Shown piece after piece: positions 9,630 to 18,140 of a DNA stretch of 64,000 nucleotides. The notes below the pieces were generated by a model, which had not been told where the DNA came from, did no database searches, and worked only from the letters and a program-made list of their open reading frames with translations. This stretch comes from Bradyrhizobium sp. (GTDB taxonomy: Bacteria; Pseudomonadota; Alphaproteobacteria; Rhizobiales; Xanthobacteraceae): contig NZ_JAURXB010000065.1 in the NCBI RefSeq assembly GCF_030654605.1, positions 1 to 64,000 on the forward strand, given 5' to 3'. How positions within the stretch are numbered: position 1 is the stretch's first letter; each line of letters begins with the position of its first letter. The position numbers and the translations under genes were made by a program.

Positions 9630-9666
9630 ATTGTTGGTTGGAACAATTGTTGTCGTCAACAACAAT
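9630..9666. promoter_or_regulatory. Two overlapping palindromes, probable MarR operators
   Basis: ATTGTT-N6-AACAAT occupies 9630-9647. The second, 9646-9666, has TTGTTG / CAACAA arms around TCGT, extended by ATTG and CAAT. They share two bases and lie between the divergent fcs and marR starts. MarR proteins usually bind such sites as dimers and release them on ligand binding; for ferulate or coumarate genes the ligand is typically the CoA thioester. Confidence 0.7.
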
Positions 9667-9719
9667 CTTTCTCCCGCCGCCGCGATGGGCTACAAGGGAA
9701 CACAGGCTGGAGAAGCGAA

Positions 9720-10238
9720 ATGTCCAACCGGGCGGCCCGGACGGCCCTGAAAATTCCTGCGGTTGCCCGCGGCAAGCGCATGGCAAACGGCAAGGCGCGC
9801 GCCCCGGAAGGTGACGGCGAGATCGGCCTCGACGGGTTGCTCGGCCATGCCGGCTACGCGGTGCGGCGCTTCCAGATCTGGATCTTCCAGGATTTTGTCC
9901 GCACCCTCGCGGCGGTCGACATCAAGCCGACGCAATATTCGGTGCTGACGGTGATCGGCGCGAACCCGGGCCTGAGCCAGATGGCGGTTGCGCAGCGGCT
10001 CGGCATCGAGCGCGCCCGGCTGGTGCACCTGCTGGACAGTCTCGAGGATCGCAAGCTGGTCAGGCGTGTTCGATCCAGGACCGACCGGCGATCCCACGCG
10101 CTGCATCTGAGCGCGCGCGGAGAGGCATCGTTGCGGCAATTCAAGCTGCTCGCAGCCGAACACGAACGGCATGTGGCCGAGAAGATCGGCAAGGAGAACC
10201 GCGAGCAGTTGCTGCGGATACTCTCATCGTTCACCTGA
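9720..10238 (+). CDS. MarR-family transcriptional regulator
   Basis: 172 residues with a winged helix: recognition region SQMAVAQRLGIERARLVHLLDSL at about residues 84-106 and wing RVRSRTDRRSHALHLS at 114-129. The start is preceded by GGAG. The gene is divergent from fcs, and the palindromes at 9630-9666 lie between them. By analogy with CouR/FerR-type repressors it probably represses the ligase and itself until a hydroxycinnamoyl-CoA is made. The N-terminal 35 residues are a basic, low-complexity extension. Confidence 0.85.
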   Translation: MSNRAARTALKIPAVARGKRMANGKARAPEGDGEIGLDGLLGHAGYAVRRFQIWIFQDFVRTLAAVDIKPTQYSVLTVIGANPGLSQMAVAQRLGIERARLVHLLDSLEDRKLVRRVRSRTDRRSHALHLSARGEASLRQFKLLAAEHERHVAEKIGKENREQLLRILSSFT

Positions 10239-10284
10239 CCGCGTGCGTTGCAGTGGCGCAGGCAATCCAGGAGCGATGCCGTCG

Positions 10285-10755
10285 TCAGCCCGCCGATTGA
10301 GGCGCACCTTGCGCGGCCCAGCGCTGCTCGACTTGCCGCTTGATATTGTTCAGCCCGATCTGCGCCTCTTCGTCCACGCGCTGGATCTGCTCGGCGCTGG
10401 CGGCCGAGGGGCGGCTTGGGTTGTTGAGATGTCTTGTATATCTGGTGGCGTCGCCGACCCGCTCAAACGTGTAGCGAACGATGATGGGTCCGATGAAGTC
10501 GGTCTCGGCGCGCACGGTCCAGGCGTTCGGGCGATCGCTCTCGGTCACCTTCCAGTCCAGCACCACCTCGCCGCGGCGGATGTGCCATTGCTCGCGAAAA
10601 CCTTCGCCGGCGTCGAGCGCGCGGTCGGCGCTGTCGATGTGGTGCGATGCTGCCAGCCATTCCGGCCAGGAATTCGGATTGCAGACGTAGTCGTAAACCG
10701 CCTCCGGCGGGGCGTCGATCAGGATATCGTGGCGGCGTTCGAACGAATTCGACAT
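10285..10755 (-). CDS. SRPBCC-fold protein (polyketide cyclase/dehydrase-like)
   Basis: 156 residues starting MSNSFERRHDILIDAPPEAVYDYV, the usual first strand and helix of the START-like SRPBCC fold, with WPEW and a C-terminal long helix. These proteins bind hydrophobic ligands in a cavity; no catalytic assignment can be made from sequence. The start at 10755 has GGAG upstream; the longer open frame to 10851 adds residues unlike the family. It stands alone between marR and the biuret operon. Confidence 0.75.
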   Translation of the reverse strand: MSNSFERRHDILIDAPPEAVYDYVCNPNSWPEWLAASHHIDSADRALDAGEGFREQWHIRRGEVVLDWKVTESDRPNAWTVRAETDFIGPIIVRYTFERVGDATRYTRHLNNPSRPSAASAEQIQRVDEEAQIGLNNIKRQVEQRWAAQGAPQSAG

Positions 10756-10976
10756 CGGGTACTCCGGGTCAGACGAGTGGCGCGGTCGCGCGTGAGGCTC
10801 TGACGTCAAGCTAGACGATCGCTGCCGCACCTCGCAAATGGCGCTGCTCATAAATTAAGCAAAAGCATATCTTGCGGTCGCTCCAACACCGCGGCCCCTC
10901 CCGGTCATGCAACCCCAAGCATCTGGTAAGACGCAGCAATTTGCAAAAGCCCATGTCTCGCCCCCGCTGTACACAA

Positions 10977-10993
10977 TGGCACACCGCTTGCTT
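10977..10993 (+). promoter_or_regulatory. Sigma-54 (RpoN) promoter of the biuret/allophanate operon
   Basis: TGGCAC-N5-TTGCTT matches the -24/-12 consensus (TGGCAC-N5-TTGCW) exactly, with the GG and GC in register. Transcription would start near 11003, about 30 bases before the amidohydrolase ATG at 11035. Sigma-54 promoters need an enhancer protein; for nitrogen genes this is usually NtrC. No clear NtrC palindrome was found upstream. Confidence 0.8.
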
Positions 10994-11034
10994 CGATCAG
11001 GAAGCCGTTTTCGGCTCCCGGAGCGCAGTCAGCC

Positions 11035-11769
11035 ATGGCGATATCCGCAACCACCAGCCTGCTCGCCGCGGAGCCGCAGCCGATCGCGCTCGACTGGGCG
11101 GCGACGGCGCTTGTCATCATCGACATGCAGCGCGATTTCCTCGAACCCGGCGGCTTCGGCGAAACGCTCGGCAACGACGTCTCGCAACTGGCGCGCGCGA
11201 TCGCTCCTTGCGCCAGCGTGCTGGCCGCTGCTCGGGCGGCGGGAATGCTGGTGGTGCATACCCGCGAAGGACATCTGCCTGACCTCTCCGACGCGCCGCC
11301 GGCCAAGATCGCGCGGGGAGCGCCGAGCAAAAGAATCGGCGATCCCGGCCCGATGGGGCGGATCCTGATCCGCGGCGAGGCCGGCCACGACTTCATTGCA
11401 GCACTCTATCCGCTCGACGACGAGATCGTGATCGACAAGCCCGGCAAGGGCGCGTTCTACGCCACCGCGCTCGGCGAGATCCTCGCGAACTACGGCATCG
11501 AGAATTTACTGGTGTGCGGCGTCACCACCGAGGTCTGCGTCAATACCACGGTGCGCGAGGCCAACGACCGCGGCTACCGCTGCGTCGTGCTGGCGGATTG
11601 CTGCGCGTCCTATTTCCCCGAATTCCACGAGATGGGCCTGAACATGATCAAGGCCCAGGGCGGCATCTTCGGCTGGGTCAGCGATTCCGCCGCGGTGCTC
11701 GCGGCCATGATACCGGAGACTTTGGCAACGGAGATTTCCAACCGACGGATAGTGGGGGCATCGCAATGA
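11035..11769 (+). CDS. biuH: Isochorismatase-fold cysteine hydrolase, probable biuret amidohydrolase
   Basis: 244 residues with the triad of this family: Asp30 in VIIDMQRDF, Lys135 in VIDKPGKGAF and Cys168 in GVTTEVCVNTT. The spacing (Asp to Cys 138, Lys to Cys 33) is close to that I recall for rhizobial biuret hydrolase. Biuret hydrolase yields allophanate and ammonia. The next genes are a permease and allophanate hydrolase, which makes biuret (or triuret) the best substrate; RutB-like ureidoacrylate hydrolases share the fold and are the alternative. The stop overlaps the permease start (ATGA). A sigma-54 promoter precedes it. Confidence 0.75.
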   Translation: MAISATTSLLAAEPQPIALDWAATALVIIDMQRDFLEPGGFGETLGNDVSQLARAIAPCASVLAAARAAGMLVVHTREGHLPDLSDAPPAKIARGAPSKRIGDPGPMGRILIRGEAGHDFIAALYPLDDEIVIDKPGKGAFYATALGEILANYGIENLLVCGVTTEVCVNTTVREANDRGYRCVVLADCCASYFPEFHEMGLNMIKAQGGIFGWVSDSAAVLAAMIPETLATEISNRRIVGASQ

Positions 11770-13418
11770 GCACGACCAGCACGGCGAGCAAGGGCGACTT
11801 CAAACCTGCATTGTGGACGCCGGGCGACTGGAATGCGCTGTTCGGCTTCGGCACCAACATCCTCGTCAACATGCTGGTGCTGACCGGGCTGCTGCGCTTC
11901 GTGCTGAAGATGCCGGATTCGCTGGTGTTCGGCCGCATCCTGCCGGCGCTCGGCCTGATGATGTGCCTCTCGACGTTCTACTATGCGTGGCTGGCCTACC
12001 GGCTCGCGCAAGAAACCGGCCGCAACGATGTCTGCGCGCTGCCGTCTGGCGTCAGCGTGCCGCACATGTTCATCGTCACCTTCGTGATCATGCTGCCGAT
12101 CACGCTGAAGACCGGCGATCCGATCAAGGGCTGGTCGGCCGGCCTGGTCTGGGTGTTCTTCCAGAGTTTCATCCTGATGATCGGCGGCTTCATCGCGCCG
12201 TACATCCGCAGGATCACGCCGCGCGCGGCGCTGCTGGGCACACTGGCCGGCGTCTCCGTGACCTTCATCTCGATGCGGCCGGCGCTGGAGATGTACATGA
12301 CGCCGCAGATCGGCCTCGTCTGCTTCGCCATCATCATGGCGAGCTGGTTCGGCGGCGTCAGATATCCGAAAGCGATCCCGGCCGGCCTGGTCGCGATCGC
12401 CGCCGGCATGCTGATCGCCTGGGGCTCCAATCTGTTCGGGCTCGGCCTCGGCGGCCTCAGCGTCAAGGGCCTCGGCGACGCCTTTGCCAATTTCGGCTTC
12501 TCGGTACCGATCCCCGCGATCTCTGAGGTATTTTCCGGCTTCGAATTCCTCGGCATCATTCTGGTCACCGCGATCCCGTTCGGCATCTACGATCTGGTCG
12601 AGGCGATGGACAATGTCGAAAGCGCCGAGGCTGCCGGCGACGAATATCCGACCACGAAAGTGCTGACCGCCGACGGCGTCGTCAGCCTGATCGGCTGCCT
12701 GATGGGCAATCCCTTCATCAACGCGGTCTATATCGGCCATCCCGGCTGGAAGGCGATGGGCGGCCGGATCGGCTATTCGGCGGCGACCGGCATCATGGTG
12801 GTGGTGCTGAGCTGGTTCGGCATCATCTCGGTTTTGCTGGCGCTGGTGCCGGTGGTCGCGATCTCGCCGATCCTGCTCTATATCGGCATGCTGATCGGCG
12901 CGCAGGCATTCCAGACCACGCCGATGAAACATGCCCCCGCGGTGGTGCTGGCGCTGACGCCGCACCTGGCGGCCTGGGCCAAGCTGCAGATCGACACCAT
13001 GCTCGGCTCGACCCTCATTGCCGCGCAGGCAGTGGGCGGGCTCGCCGCCGACAAGGTCGATGCGGTCAAGACAGCCGCGATCGCCGCATTGCCGCAGCAG
13101 GGCGTGCTCTATCACGGTCTGGAAGTGATGGGCGGCGGCGCGATCCTCACCGGCCTGGTGCTCGGCGCCATCGGCGTCTTCGTGATCGAGCGCGACTTCG
13201 TCAAGGCCTCGGCCTTCGCGCTGTCGGGCGCGGTGCTGACCTATTTCGGCTTCATGCATGGCGAAGCCGTCGGTATCGGCGGCGGATTGGGGGTAACTCC
13301 CGGCGTCGCGCTGGCTTATGCCCTGGTTGCTGCGGTATTCCTAGCGCTGGCGAAAGCAGGCGCTTCTTCCCTTCCCGTTTCGCATCCGGAGACTCCCCTT
13401 GCCGCACCCGCTGAATGA
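11766..13418 (+). CDS. NCS2-like nucleobase/ureide permease
   Basis: 550 residues with about twelve to fourteen hydrophobic segments. The family-like motifs include NDVCALPSGVSVPHMF near residues 87-102 and VEAMDNVESAEAAGDEYP near 278-295, and the C-terminus is short and polar. It resembles the xanthine/uracil permease superfamily. Being sandwiched between biuret hydrolase and allophanate hydrolase with a 4-base overlap, it probably imports the ureide (biuret or a cyclic precursor). The substrate is inferred from context only. A longer in-frame opening upstream to 11514 lies inside the hydrolase gene and is discounted. Confidence 0.75.
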   Translation: MSTTSTASKGDFKPALWTPGDWNALFGFGTNILVNMLVLTGLLRFVLKMPDSLVFGRILPALGLMMCLSTFYYAWLAYRLAQETGRNDVCALPSGVSVPHMFIVTFVIMLPITLKTGDPIKGWSAGLVWVFFQSFILMIGGFIAPYIRRITPRAALLGTLAGVSVTFISMRPALEMYMTPQIGLVCFAIIMASWFGGVRYPKAIPAGLVAIAAGMLIAWGSNLFGLGLGGLSVKGLGDAFANFGFSVPIPAISEVFSGFEFLGIILVTAIPFGIYDLVEAMDNVESAEAAGDEYPTTKVLTADGVVSLIGCLMGNPFINAVYIGHPGWKAMGGRIGYSAATGIMVVVLSWFGIISVLLALVPVVAISPILLYIGMLIGAQAFQTTPMKHAPAVVLALTPHLAAWAKLQIDTMLGSTLIAAQAVGGLAADKVDAVKTAAIAALPQQGVLYHGLEVMGGGAILTGLVLGAIGVFVIERDFVKASAFALSGAVLTYFGFMHGEAVGIGGGLGVTPGVALAYALVAAVFLALAKAGASSLPVSHPETPLAAPAE

Positions 13419-13442
13419 GTTCGTGTCCGATCGGGGCAACGC

Positions 13443-15239
13443 GTGACTGAAACCATCGCCGAAATCGTCGCCGCCCATCGCGCCGGCGCGATGACACCCG
13501 CGCAGACCGTCGCCCGTGCGTATCAGCGGATCCGCGACCATAATGATCCCGCTGTCTTCATCAGCCTGCGCGAGGAGAAGGACGCGGTGGCGGAAGCCGA
13601 AGCGCTGGCAAAAAAGGATCCTGCACAGCTGCCGCTGTTTGGCGTGCCCGTTGCGGTGAAGGACAATATCGACGCCGCGGGTCTCGCCACCACCGCCGCC
13701 TGCCCCGCCTTCTCCTACATGCCCGCGCATGACTCGACGGCGGTCGCACGGCTGCGCGCGGCCGGCGCCATCGTGATCGGCAAGACCAACCTCGACCAGT
13801 TTGCCACCGGTCTCGTCGGCGTGCGCTCGCCCTATGGCATCCCCGGCAACCCGATGCGCGGCGATCTCATTCCGGGCGGATCGAGTTCGGGCTCGGCCGT
13901 GGCGGTGTCGGCCGGACTGGTGCCGCTGGCGCTCGGCACCGACACCGCGGGAAGCGGCCGGGTGCCCGCGATGCTCAACAATATCGTCGGGCTGAAACCG
14001 AGCCTCGGGCTGATCTCGACCTCAGGCGTGGTGCCGGCCTGCCGCACGCTGGACTGCGTCTCGATCTTCGCGCTCAACGTCGATGATGCCATGACGGCGC
14101 TGGCCGCGATGGCAGCGCCCGACGCGGCCGATCCCTATTCGCGCAACCGGCCGCTGGCGCAGATGACCGGGTTTCCGGCAAAACTCCGGCTCGGCGTCCC
14201 GCGCGACGGGCAATTGATCTTCTTCGGCGACAGGGCGTCGGAGCAGGCCTATGACGACGCGCTGCAGCGCTGGACTTCGCTCGGCGCCAGCCTGGTCGGT
14301 TTCGACCTCGAGCCGTTCTATGAGACCGCGCGGCTGCTCTATGAGGGGCCATGGGTCGCCGAACGTTATCTCGTCATTCGCGATCTGCTGGCGTCCGCGC
14401 CGGAGGCCATCCATCCGGTGACGCGCGAAATCACCATTGCCGGCGCGCGGCTTTCCGCCGCCGACACGTTTGCCGCGCTGTACCGGTTGCAGGCGTTGCG
14501 CAAGGTCGCCGACCGCGCCTTTGAAAATATCGACGCGCTGGTGCTGCCGACCGCGCCGACCGCCTATTCGACCGCGCAGGTGCTGGCCAACCCGGTTGAA
14601 TTGAACAGCCGGCTCGGCACCTACACCAACTTCGTCAATCTGCTCGACCTCTGCGGGCTGGCGCTGCCGGCGGCGATCCGGCCCGACGACATTCCGTTCG
14701 GCATCACGCTGCTGGCCCCCGCCGGACAGGACGCGCAACTGGCCTCGATCGGCCGCGTCTTCCATGCCGACACCGGCCTTGCGATGGGCGCGCGAAGCCT
14801 GGCACAGCCGCCACTCGCGACGCTGTCCACCAAGCTGAACGGCGATGAAATCGCCATCGCCGTGGTCGGCGCGCATCTGTCGGGCATGGCACTGAACGGC
14901 GAATTGAAGGCGCTGGGAGGTCGCCTGCTCGAGGCCACCACGACCGCGCCGGACTACAAGCTTTATGCGTTGTCCACCACGCCGCCAAAACCCGGCATGC
15001 TGCGGGTCGCGGCGGGAACGGGAACGCCGATCGCAGTCGAATTGTGGGCCTTGTCCGCCGCCAGTTTCGGAAAGTTCGTCGCCGCGATCCCGCCGCCGCT
15101 GTCGATCGGTACGGTGCGTCTGGCCGATGGCCGCGGTATCAAGGGGTTTCTGGTCGAAGCTGTCGACGTCGGCGCCGCGCGCGATATTTCCGCGTTCGGC
15201 GGGTGGCGGGCGTTCATGGCGGAGAAGGCGGCGTTGTAA
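13443..15239 (+). CDS. atzF: Allophanate hydrolase AtzF
   Basis: 598 residues from a GTG start. The N-terminal amidase-signature domain has Lys73 (VAVKDNIDAAG), Ser147 (GGSSSGS) and nucleophile Ser171 (GTDTAGSGRVPA). The C-terminal domain (about 450-598) has the allophanate-hydrolase C-terminal fold (GAHLSGMALNGEL, GFLVEAVDV). Allophanate hydrolysis releases ammonia and CO2. There is no biotin carboxylase (urea carboxylase) neighbour, so the protein serves the biuret/carboxybiuret route rather than urea amidolyase. It lies 24 bases after the permease and is the last gene of the sigma-54 operon. Confidence 0.92.
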   Translation: MTETIAEIVAAHRAGAMTPAQTVARAYQRIRDHNDPAVFISLREEKDAVAEAEALAKKDPAQLPLFGVPVAVKDNIDAAGLATTAACPAFSYMPAHDSTAVARLRAAGAIVIGKTNLDQFATGLVGVRSPYGIPGNPMRGDLIPGGSSSGSAVAVSAGLVPLALGTDTAGSGRVPAMLNNIVGLKPSLGLISTSGVVPACRTLDCVSIFALNVDDAMTALAAMAAPDAADPYSRNRPLAQMTGFPAKLRLGVPRDGQLIFFGDRASEQAYDDALQRWTSLGASLVGFDLEPFYETARLLYEGPWVAERYLVIRDLLASAPEAIHPVTREITIAGARLSAADTFAALYRLQALRKVADRAFENIDALVLPTAPTAYSTAQVLANPVELNSRLGTYTNFVNLLDLCGLALPAAIRPDDIPFGITLLAPAGQDAQLASIGRVFHADTGLAMGARSLAQPPLATLSTKLNGDEIAIAVVGAHLSGMALNGELKALGGRLLEATTTAPDYKLYALSTTPPKPGMLRVAAGTGTPIAVELWALSAASFGKFVAAIPPPLSIGTVRLADGRGIKGFLVEAVDVGAARDISAFGGWRAFMAEKAAL

Positions 15240-15284
15240 ATGACGAGCAGCGATGGTGGCTGTCAGCCGCCACAAGCAAAGCTT

Positions 15285-15386
15285 GTCGTCGCCCGGCTTG
15301 ACCGGGCGAGCCAGTACGCCGCGGCCTCTCGGCTTATCTCTAACGTCTCTGGGATACTGGGTCGCCCGGTCAAGCCGGGCGATGAC
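15285..15386. repeat. Inverted repeat family B at the junction of two converging operons
   Basis: Outer arms GTCGTCGCCCGGCTTGACC and GGTCAAGCCGGGCGATGAC flank an imperfect central stem containing TACTGGGTCGCC. Copies lie at 48029-48130 and 60269-60371. Here it sits between atzF (plus) and gntR (minus), where its hairpin could stop transcription from both sides. Confidence 0.8.
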
Positions 15387-15423
15387 AGTCGTGGACGGAT
15401 TCGCCACTCCCCGTTCAGCAGAC

Positions 15424-16122
15424 CTACACCGACACCGCGTAGATCTCGTATTCCCCGCGCACCAGTTCGATATGCGCGCGCATCGCGGCTGCGGCACCGG
15501 TGCGGTCGCCGCGCATGATGGCGACCACGACGCGGTCATGCTCGGCGTGGGATTTCGCCAGACGCCCGAGATTGCGGAACTGGGCGCGGCGGAACGGCTG
15601 CACCCGCACCCGCGTCGCCAGCGTCATTTCGGCGATGTAGCCATTCTGCGAACCGGCATAGATCGCGTTGTGAAAGCGTTCGTTGACTTCGTGAAACCGG
15701 TCGGGATTGCCGGCATAGCTCAGCACCCGCAATTCCTCGTGGATCCCTTCCAGGGCATGACGCTCGACTGCCGTCATGCGCTCGGCGGCAAGGCCGGCGC
15801 ACAGGGCTTCAAGTTCGGCCATCGCCTCGAACATGCCGGTCAGCCGTTCGATCGAGGGCTGCGCCACCACGGCGCCGCGATGCGCCCGCGTGTCGATCAG
15901 GCCGCTGGCGGCGAGCTGGCGCAGCGCCTCGCGCACCGGGGTGCGCGAGACGTTGAAGCGCCGCGCGATATCGGTTTCATCGAGCGCGGCACCGGGCGGC
16001 AGCGCACCGCGCACGATCTCGTCGGCGAGCTGCAGCCGCAGCTCCTCGGCGCGCGTGATCTTGTCCGGCAAGGGAGAGGCGCGGTCGACGCGCCGGAGCA
16101 CCGGAAGATCATCGAGGCTCAT
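15424..16122 (-). CDS. GntR-family regulator, FCD subfamily
   Basis: 232 residues. An N-terminal winged helix (LDETDIARRFNVSRTPVREA, about residues 46-65) is followed by the all-helical FCD ligand domain with its metal/acid-binding histidines (NERFHNAIY, HAEHDRVV). It probably represses or tunes the operon in response to a small carboxylate. It is the last gene of the ABC-atzGEH operon, and its ATG overlaps the atzH stop (ATGA), so it would sense the pathway it is transcribed with. Confidence 0.85.
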   Translation of the reverse strand: MSLDDLPVLRRVDRASPLPDKITRAEELRLQLADEIVRGALPPGAALDETDIARRFNVSRTPVREALRQLAASGLIDTRAHRGAVVAQPSIERLTGMFEAMAELEALCAGLAAERMTAVERHALEGIHEELRVLSYAGNPDRFHEVNERFHNAIYAGSQNGYIAEMTLATRVRVQPFRRAQFRNLGRLAKSHAEHDRVVVAIMRGDRTGAAAAMRAHIELVRGEYEIYAVSV

Positions 16123-16535
16123 GTCTTCTGACCCATGTCTTTGGAAGATTTGGGTTCGTCGATGATGCTGACATGCGCGGCGACGATCTTCCAGCCCTCG
16201 GGGAACCGCACCCAGGTCTGCATCTGCCGCCCGACCCGGCCGCCGCCCCAGGCGTCGCGATAGAACAGCGTCGAGGCCACCGCGGCATCGCGGCCGTAAG
16301 CGGTGATCACCGTCTGCGCCGTGCTGCGCATCAACCCGACCGGCGAGCGCGCCGCGCGGAATGCCATGATCGCGTCATAGCCGTAGAGGTTTTCGCCGAT
16401 GCCATAGCGCAGCGTGCGCGGATCGGCGCGGAACAATTCGTCGAGCACGGCGACGTCGTTTTCGACCAGCGCCTTTTCGTAGCGCGCGAACTGCGCGGTC
16501 ACCTCGGCGAGCACGTCGGGAAGATCGACCTCCAT
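16119..16535 (-). CDS. atzH: AtzH-like 1,3-dicarboxyurea amidohydrolase (DUF3225)
   Basis: 138 residues of the SnoaL/NTF2-like fold. Tyr19 (FARYEKAL) and Arg43 (TLRYG) have the same 24-residue spacing as Tyr22 and Arg46, which I recall as important in Pseudomonas ADP AtzH. That enzyme is proposed to convert 1,3-dicarboxyurea to allophanate. The start at 16535 has AAGGAG upstream and lies 1 base after the atzE stop; the longer frame to 16751 is rejected. It provides the link from AtzE product to the allophanate hydrolase encoded by the facing operon. Confidence 0.88.
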   Translation of the reverse strand: MEVDLPDVLAEVTAQFARYEKALVENDVAVLDELFRADPRTLRYGIGENLYGYDAIMAFRAARSPVGLMRSTAQTVITAYGRDAAVASTLFYRDAWGGGRVGRQMQTWVRFPEGWKIVAAHVSIIDEPKSSKDMGQKT

Positions 16536-16536
16536 C

Positions 16537-17934
16537 TCAGAACTCCTTCGGACGCGGCGCCGCCGCGACCCCCATGCGCTCCAGCGCATGGGCCACCCGC
16601 AGCGCGATATCCTCGCGCCAGGGTGCCGCGATGATCTGCACGCCGATCGGCATCGGCTGCAGCGGAATCGGCACCGCGACCACCGGCAGGCCGATGAAGG
16701 AAATCGGCTGGGTGTGGATGCCGATATTGGCACGCACCGGCAGTTCGACACCGTCGAGCATGAAGGTCACCTGCCCGAGTTTCGGCGCGACGCAGGGCGT
16801 CGCCGGCGCGATGATCACGTCGACCGATTTGAAGATTTCCAGCACCTGCGCGCGGTACCAGCGGCGAAATTTCTGCGCACGGTCGACCAGCGGCGCCGGC
16901 ACCATCGCGCCGGCCAGCAGGCGGTCGCGCACCGCCGGATCGAAATCATTGGGGCGCCGGCGCAGCCGATCGAGATGCAGCGAGGCGCCCTCGATGGTGG
17001 AGATCACATAGGCCGCGGCGCGGGCGCGCGCGGCTTCGGGGATCTCGACCGTTTTTGTGGCGCCGAGTGCCTTTGCGACACGGGCGACGGCTTCAACGGC
17101 TTCGGGGAACACATTCTTCTGGAAGTATCCCCCGGCAATGGCGACGCGAAGGCCGCCTATGTCCTGCGCCAACAGCCCGCTGACCGGATCGACGGCACGC
17201 GTGCAGCACGCCGCATCGTCGGCGTCGGGACCCTGCATCGCGTCATAGGCCAGCGCGAGATCGCCGACATTGCGCGCGAACGGGCCGAGATGATCGAAAC
17301 TCGCCACGAACGGAAACGAGCGCGCGCGCGACAGCCGGCCGTAGGTCGGCTTCAGGCCAAAAATGCCGCAGAACGACGACGGCACCCGGATCGAGCCGTT
17401 GGTATCGGAGCCCAGCGCCAGCGGCACCAGCCGGCCGCCGACCGCGGCGCCGGAGCCGCCCGACGAGCCGCCGGTCATCCGCGTCACGTCGTGCGGATTG
17501 CGCGACGGCCCGTCATGCACGTTCTCGCCCGTAAAATCATAGGCGTATTCGCCCATATTGAGCGCGCCGACCAGCACCGCGCCGGCCGCCTCCATGCGCT
17601 CGATCAAGGTGGCGTCGCGCGATGACGGCTTGAGATCGCGATTGATCCTGGATCCGGCGCGGGTGGAGAGCCCCTGCACATCGAACAAATTCTTCACGGC
17701 GAAGGGCACGCCGGCCAGCGGGCCCGGATTTTGGCCCGCTGCGATGGCCGCATCGATCGCCTTCGCCCTGGCGCGTGCGCGATCGGCTGTGAGGTCGGTG
17801 AAGGAGTTCAGGATCGAATCGTGCTTTGCGATTCGCGCCAGCGCGGCTTCCGTCACGCTGAGCGCGGTCATCCGGTGGCCGACGATGGACCGCGCAATTT
17901 CGGAGGCCGACAGTTCGTCGGGATTTGCGTTCAT
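16537..17934 (-). CDS. atzE: AtzE-like 1-carboxybiuret amidohydrolase, catalytic subunit
   Basis: 465-residue amidase-signature enzyme with Lys81 (PFAVKNLFDVQG), cis-Ser157 (MTGGSSGGS) and nucleophile Ser181 (GSDTNGSIRVPSS). In the cyanuric-acid pathway AtzE deaminates 1-carboxybiuret to 1,3-dicarboxyurea and needs AtzG. The start at 17934 (MNANPDELSA) is 7 bases after the atzG stop; the longer frame would overlap all of the atzG 3' end. Neighbours atzG and atzH identify it. The true substrate in this organism could be another N-carboxylated ureide, because atzD is absent from the window. Confidence 0.9.
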   Translation of the reverse strand: MNANPDELSASEIARSIVGHRMTALSVTEAALARIAKHDSILNSFTDLTADRARARAKAIDAAIAAGQNPGPLAGVPFAVKNLFDVQGLSTRAGSRINRDLKPSSRDATLIERMEAAGAVLVGALNMGEYAYDFTGENVHDGPSRNPHDVTRMTGGSSGGSGAAVGGRLVPLALGSDTNGSIRVPSSFCGIFGLKPTYGRLSRARSFPFVASFDHLGPFARNVGDLALAYDAMQGPDADDAACCTRAVDPVSGLLAQDIGGLRVAIAGGYFQKNVFPEAVEAVARVAKALGATKTVEIPEAARARAAAYVISTIEGASLHLDRLRRRPNDFDPAVRDRLLAGAMVPAPLVDRAQKFRRWYRAQVLEIFKSVDVIIAPATPCVAPKLGQVTFMLDGVELPVRANIGIHTQPISFIGLPVVAVPIPLQPMPIGVQIIAAPWREDIALRVAHALERMGVAAAPRPKEF

Positions 17935-17941
17935 GGCGATA

Positions 17942-18124
17942 TCAGGCTGCAAAGACACTGGCGGGCTCGGTTTCGTCAGGCAGCGGGAATTCATCGACCA
18001 GCCGCGCCAGCCGCAGCGACACCTCGAGATTGGCCTTCACCGCCGGCCTCCAGGCGTCTTCGATCGGCAGCGCCAGCGCCTTGCCAACGACATCGATATA
18101 ACTGTCCAGCGGATCGGCAGCCAT
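17942..18124 (-). CDS. atzG: AtzG-like small subunit (DUF4089)
   Basis: 60-residue protein, mostly two helices (DSYIDVVGKALALPI and WRPAVKANLEVSLRLARLVDEF), matching the GatC-like AtzG that stabilises AtzE. It lies directly before atzE and 17 bases after the ATPase gene. Too short to recognise alone; its position next to atzE and the DUF4089 pattern decide the call. Confidence 0.85.
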   Translation of the reverse strand: MAADPLDSYIDVVGKALALPIEDAWRPAVKANLEVSLRLARLVDEFPLPDETEPASVFAA

Positions 18125-18140
18125 GTCTCTCCCCGTTGCT

